NCBI GenBank assembly: GCA_905614375.1
Contig: CAJQSP010000063.1
Coordinates: 1-6,494 of the forward strand
Origin: an uncultured Dehalococcoidales bacterium
Lineage (GTDB): Bacteria > Chloroflexota > Dehalococcoidia > UBA1151 > UBA1328
DNA: 6,494 nucleotides
Direction of reading: 5' to 3'
A program made the translations under genes and the position numbers. Of the stretch, positions 5,437 to 6,494 are shown one piece after another. The notes under the pieces are model-generated. The model did no database searches and had not been told where the DNA came from. It worked only from the letters and a program-made list of their open reading frames with translations. Positions within the stretch are counted from its first letter, which is position 1. Each line of letters begins with the position of its first letter.

Positions 5437-6417
5437 ATGGGACACAGTGTCATATATTACGGCGAGCACGATGGTGCACGAACGGTCAGAGCACTTGAGC
5501 TTGCACCGAATGATCTCGACTGGGGAGTCGTTAGTCCTGATTCGTCCGAAGCTGAACGTGCTGAAGATCTCGCTGATGCCGTAGCCGTGATTACGAACGG
5601 ACTGTCGATAACAACAGATATGTTGTCAAAAATGCCGGAAATGAAGCTGCTTCAGGTGATGAGTGCAGGATTCGACAGTCTTGATGTTCCTGCCATTCGA
5701 GAGATGGGTATCGAAGTTTGCAACAACTCCCCAGCGATTGCTCGTTCGGTTGCCGAACACACAATCGGCATGATGATGATGGTTTACAAGCGACTTCCTC
5801 AAGGTGTCGACGGCGTGAAGGCTGGCACTTGGCAGAAGCCAGCGAAATCGGGAGAATTTGGCAAGGTTTACGAAGTATCGGGTCGCACGGTAGGAATTAT
5901 TGGGCTTGGCAACATAGGAACTTGGGTCGCCAAGATGCTCAAAGGATTCGAAACGACAACCCTTTACACAGACGTACGAGAATTCCCGTCTGAAAAAGAG
6001 CAAGAGTTGAACGTTACTCGTGTTTCTATGGACGAACTGCTCGATCGGTCGGACATCGTTACGGTTCACGTTCCTTTGTCATCATCGACCACTGGCTTAA
6101 TGGGACGACGAGAGTTCGCCGCTATGAAATCAGGCGCAATATTTATCAACACGTGCCGTGATCCGGTACAAAACGAGACCGAATTAATAGACGCTTTGAA
6201 CGCGGGCGAAATCATGGGAGCAGGGTTGGATGTAACCGAAATCGAGCCGACTCCGATGGATAGTCCGCTGATGAGCATGGACAACGTGGTGCTGACTCCT
6301 CATTTGGCGGGATCTTCTCAGGAGAGGGTGGATCGGGCGCTGGAGTTTTCATTTGAAAACGCCCGCCGCGCTATGAACGGCCAAGATCTGAAAAATCCGG
6401 TGCAAGTGCTTGATTAG
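5437..6417 (+). CDS. D-isomer specific 2-hydroxyacid dehydrogenase (NAD-binding)
   Basis: Cytoplasmic oxidoreductase interconverting a 2-hydroxyacid and its 2-keto acid with NAD(H); hydroxypyruvate/glyoxylate reductase or phosphoglycerate-dehydrogenase-like activity is possible but not resolved. The 326 residues match single-domain-pair members (about 315-330), without a C-terminal ACT domain. The substrate half contains VMSAGFDSLD (74-83) and NNSPAIARSVAEHTIG (96-111). The Rossmann motif GLGNIG (156-161) is followed by an acidic D179, which favours NAD over NADP. The catalytic triad is R241 (NTCRDP), E270 (LDVTEIEP) and H289 (TPHLAG). The residue after the catalytic Arg is Asp, where the family nearly always has Gly. 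An in-frame TTG at 5380 would add 19 Lys/Gln-rich residues unlike the family, so I chose the ATG at 5437. Its ribosome site is weak (AAAG in a purine run). The next gene starts 34 bp after the stop. Confidence 0.92.
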   Translation: MGHSVIYYGEHDGARTVRALELAPNDLDWGVVSPDSSEAERAEDLADAVAVITNGLSITTDMLSKMPEMKLLQVMSAGFDSLDVPAIREMGIEVCNNSPAIARSVAEHTIGMMMMVYKRLPQGVDGVKAGTWQKPAKSGEFGKVYEVSGRTVGIIGLGNIGTWVAKMLKGFETTTLYTDVREFPSEKEQELNVTRVSMDELLDRSDIVTVHVPLSSSTTGLMGRREFAAMKSGAIFINTCRDPVQNETELIDALNAGEIMGAGLDVTEIEPTPMDSPLMSMDNVVLTPHLAGSSQERVDRALEFSFENARRAMNGQDLKNPVQVLD

Positions 6418-6451
6418 TATTCCACAGGCATACGCTTCAACTGCGTTCGAG

Positions 6452-6494
6452 ATGCCATCAGGATTGTTGATCGATCTCGACGGCACGGTACTAC
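6452..6494 (+). CDS. HAD-superfamily hydrolase, N-terminal fragment (cut by window end)
   Basis: The first 14 codons read MPSGLLIDLDGTVL. This is motif I of haloacid dehalogenase-type hydrolases, DxDGT, whose first Asp is the nucleophile attacked by the phosphoryl group and whose second is the acid/base. The placement within 14 residues of the N-terminus is normal, and the LLIDLDGT form resembles the NagD-like (HAD-IIA) branch, though too little is present to decide. The start is the only ATG in the frame after the dehydrogenase stop; the ribosome site is weak (GAG directly before the ATG). The 34-bp gap with no terminator suggests co-transcription with the dehydrogenase. Confidence 0.7.
   Translation, partial: MPSGLLIDLDGTVL

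Noticed and set aside
5233..5469. 78-codon open frame on the minus strand across the dehydrogenase start
   Set aside because: It has no recognisable motif or ribosome site, overlaps the well-supported dehydrogenase N-terminus, and has an unlikely composition.

Overview
The window reads as ordinary bacterial chromosome of roughly balanced base composition, with four complete protein genes of recognisable families, one lipoprotein gene of an unusual kind, and the first codons of a further gene. I see no IS, phage gene, CRISPR array, tRNA or rRNA. The source lineage cannot be fixed from sequence alone. The NATATAQA-type linker in the lipoprotein and the general gene style recall Chloroflexota (for example marine SAR202-like genomes), but this is a low-confidence impression.

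Layout. Positions 1-50 hold a rho-independent terminator for a gene lying upstream of the window. A strong-looking sigma70-type promoter (TTGACA, 17 bp, extended -10) at 127-155 then drives a two-gene plus-strand operon (287-2302) encoding the two membrane permeases of a DppB/DppC (oligopeptide/dipeptide/nickel) ABC importer. It ends at a textbook terminator (2327-2363). No ATPase gene and no complete binding-protein gene is present. A gene-free gap follows (about 2364-2775), closed by a minus-strand hairpin.

The minus strand carries a 221-residue lipoprotein (2831-3496) with a C-terminal cupredoxin-like domain. Upstream of it, in the same direction, lies a DHA2-type (EmrB/QacA-like) MFS transporter (3694-5067). 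The 200-bp region between them contains two promoter candidates and a perfect 7+7 bp palindrome.

A divergent intergenic region (5068-5436) separates the MFS gene from a plus-strand NAD-dependent D-isomer 2-hydroxyacid dehydrogenase (5437-6417). Only 34 bp after it begins a HAD-family hydrolase gene, cut by the window end, and the two are probably co-transcribed.

The most unusual item is the lipoprotein: its cupredoxin scaffold residues are kept, but all four expected copper-ligand positions appear replaced (Ala/Ser, Ser, Ser, Ala), and two cysteines sit symmetrically on either side of the former ligand loop. Nothing else in the window makes a convincing case for a new multi-gene system.
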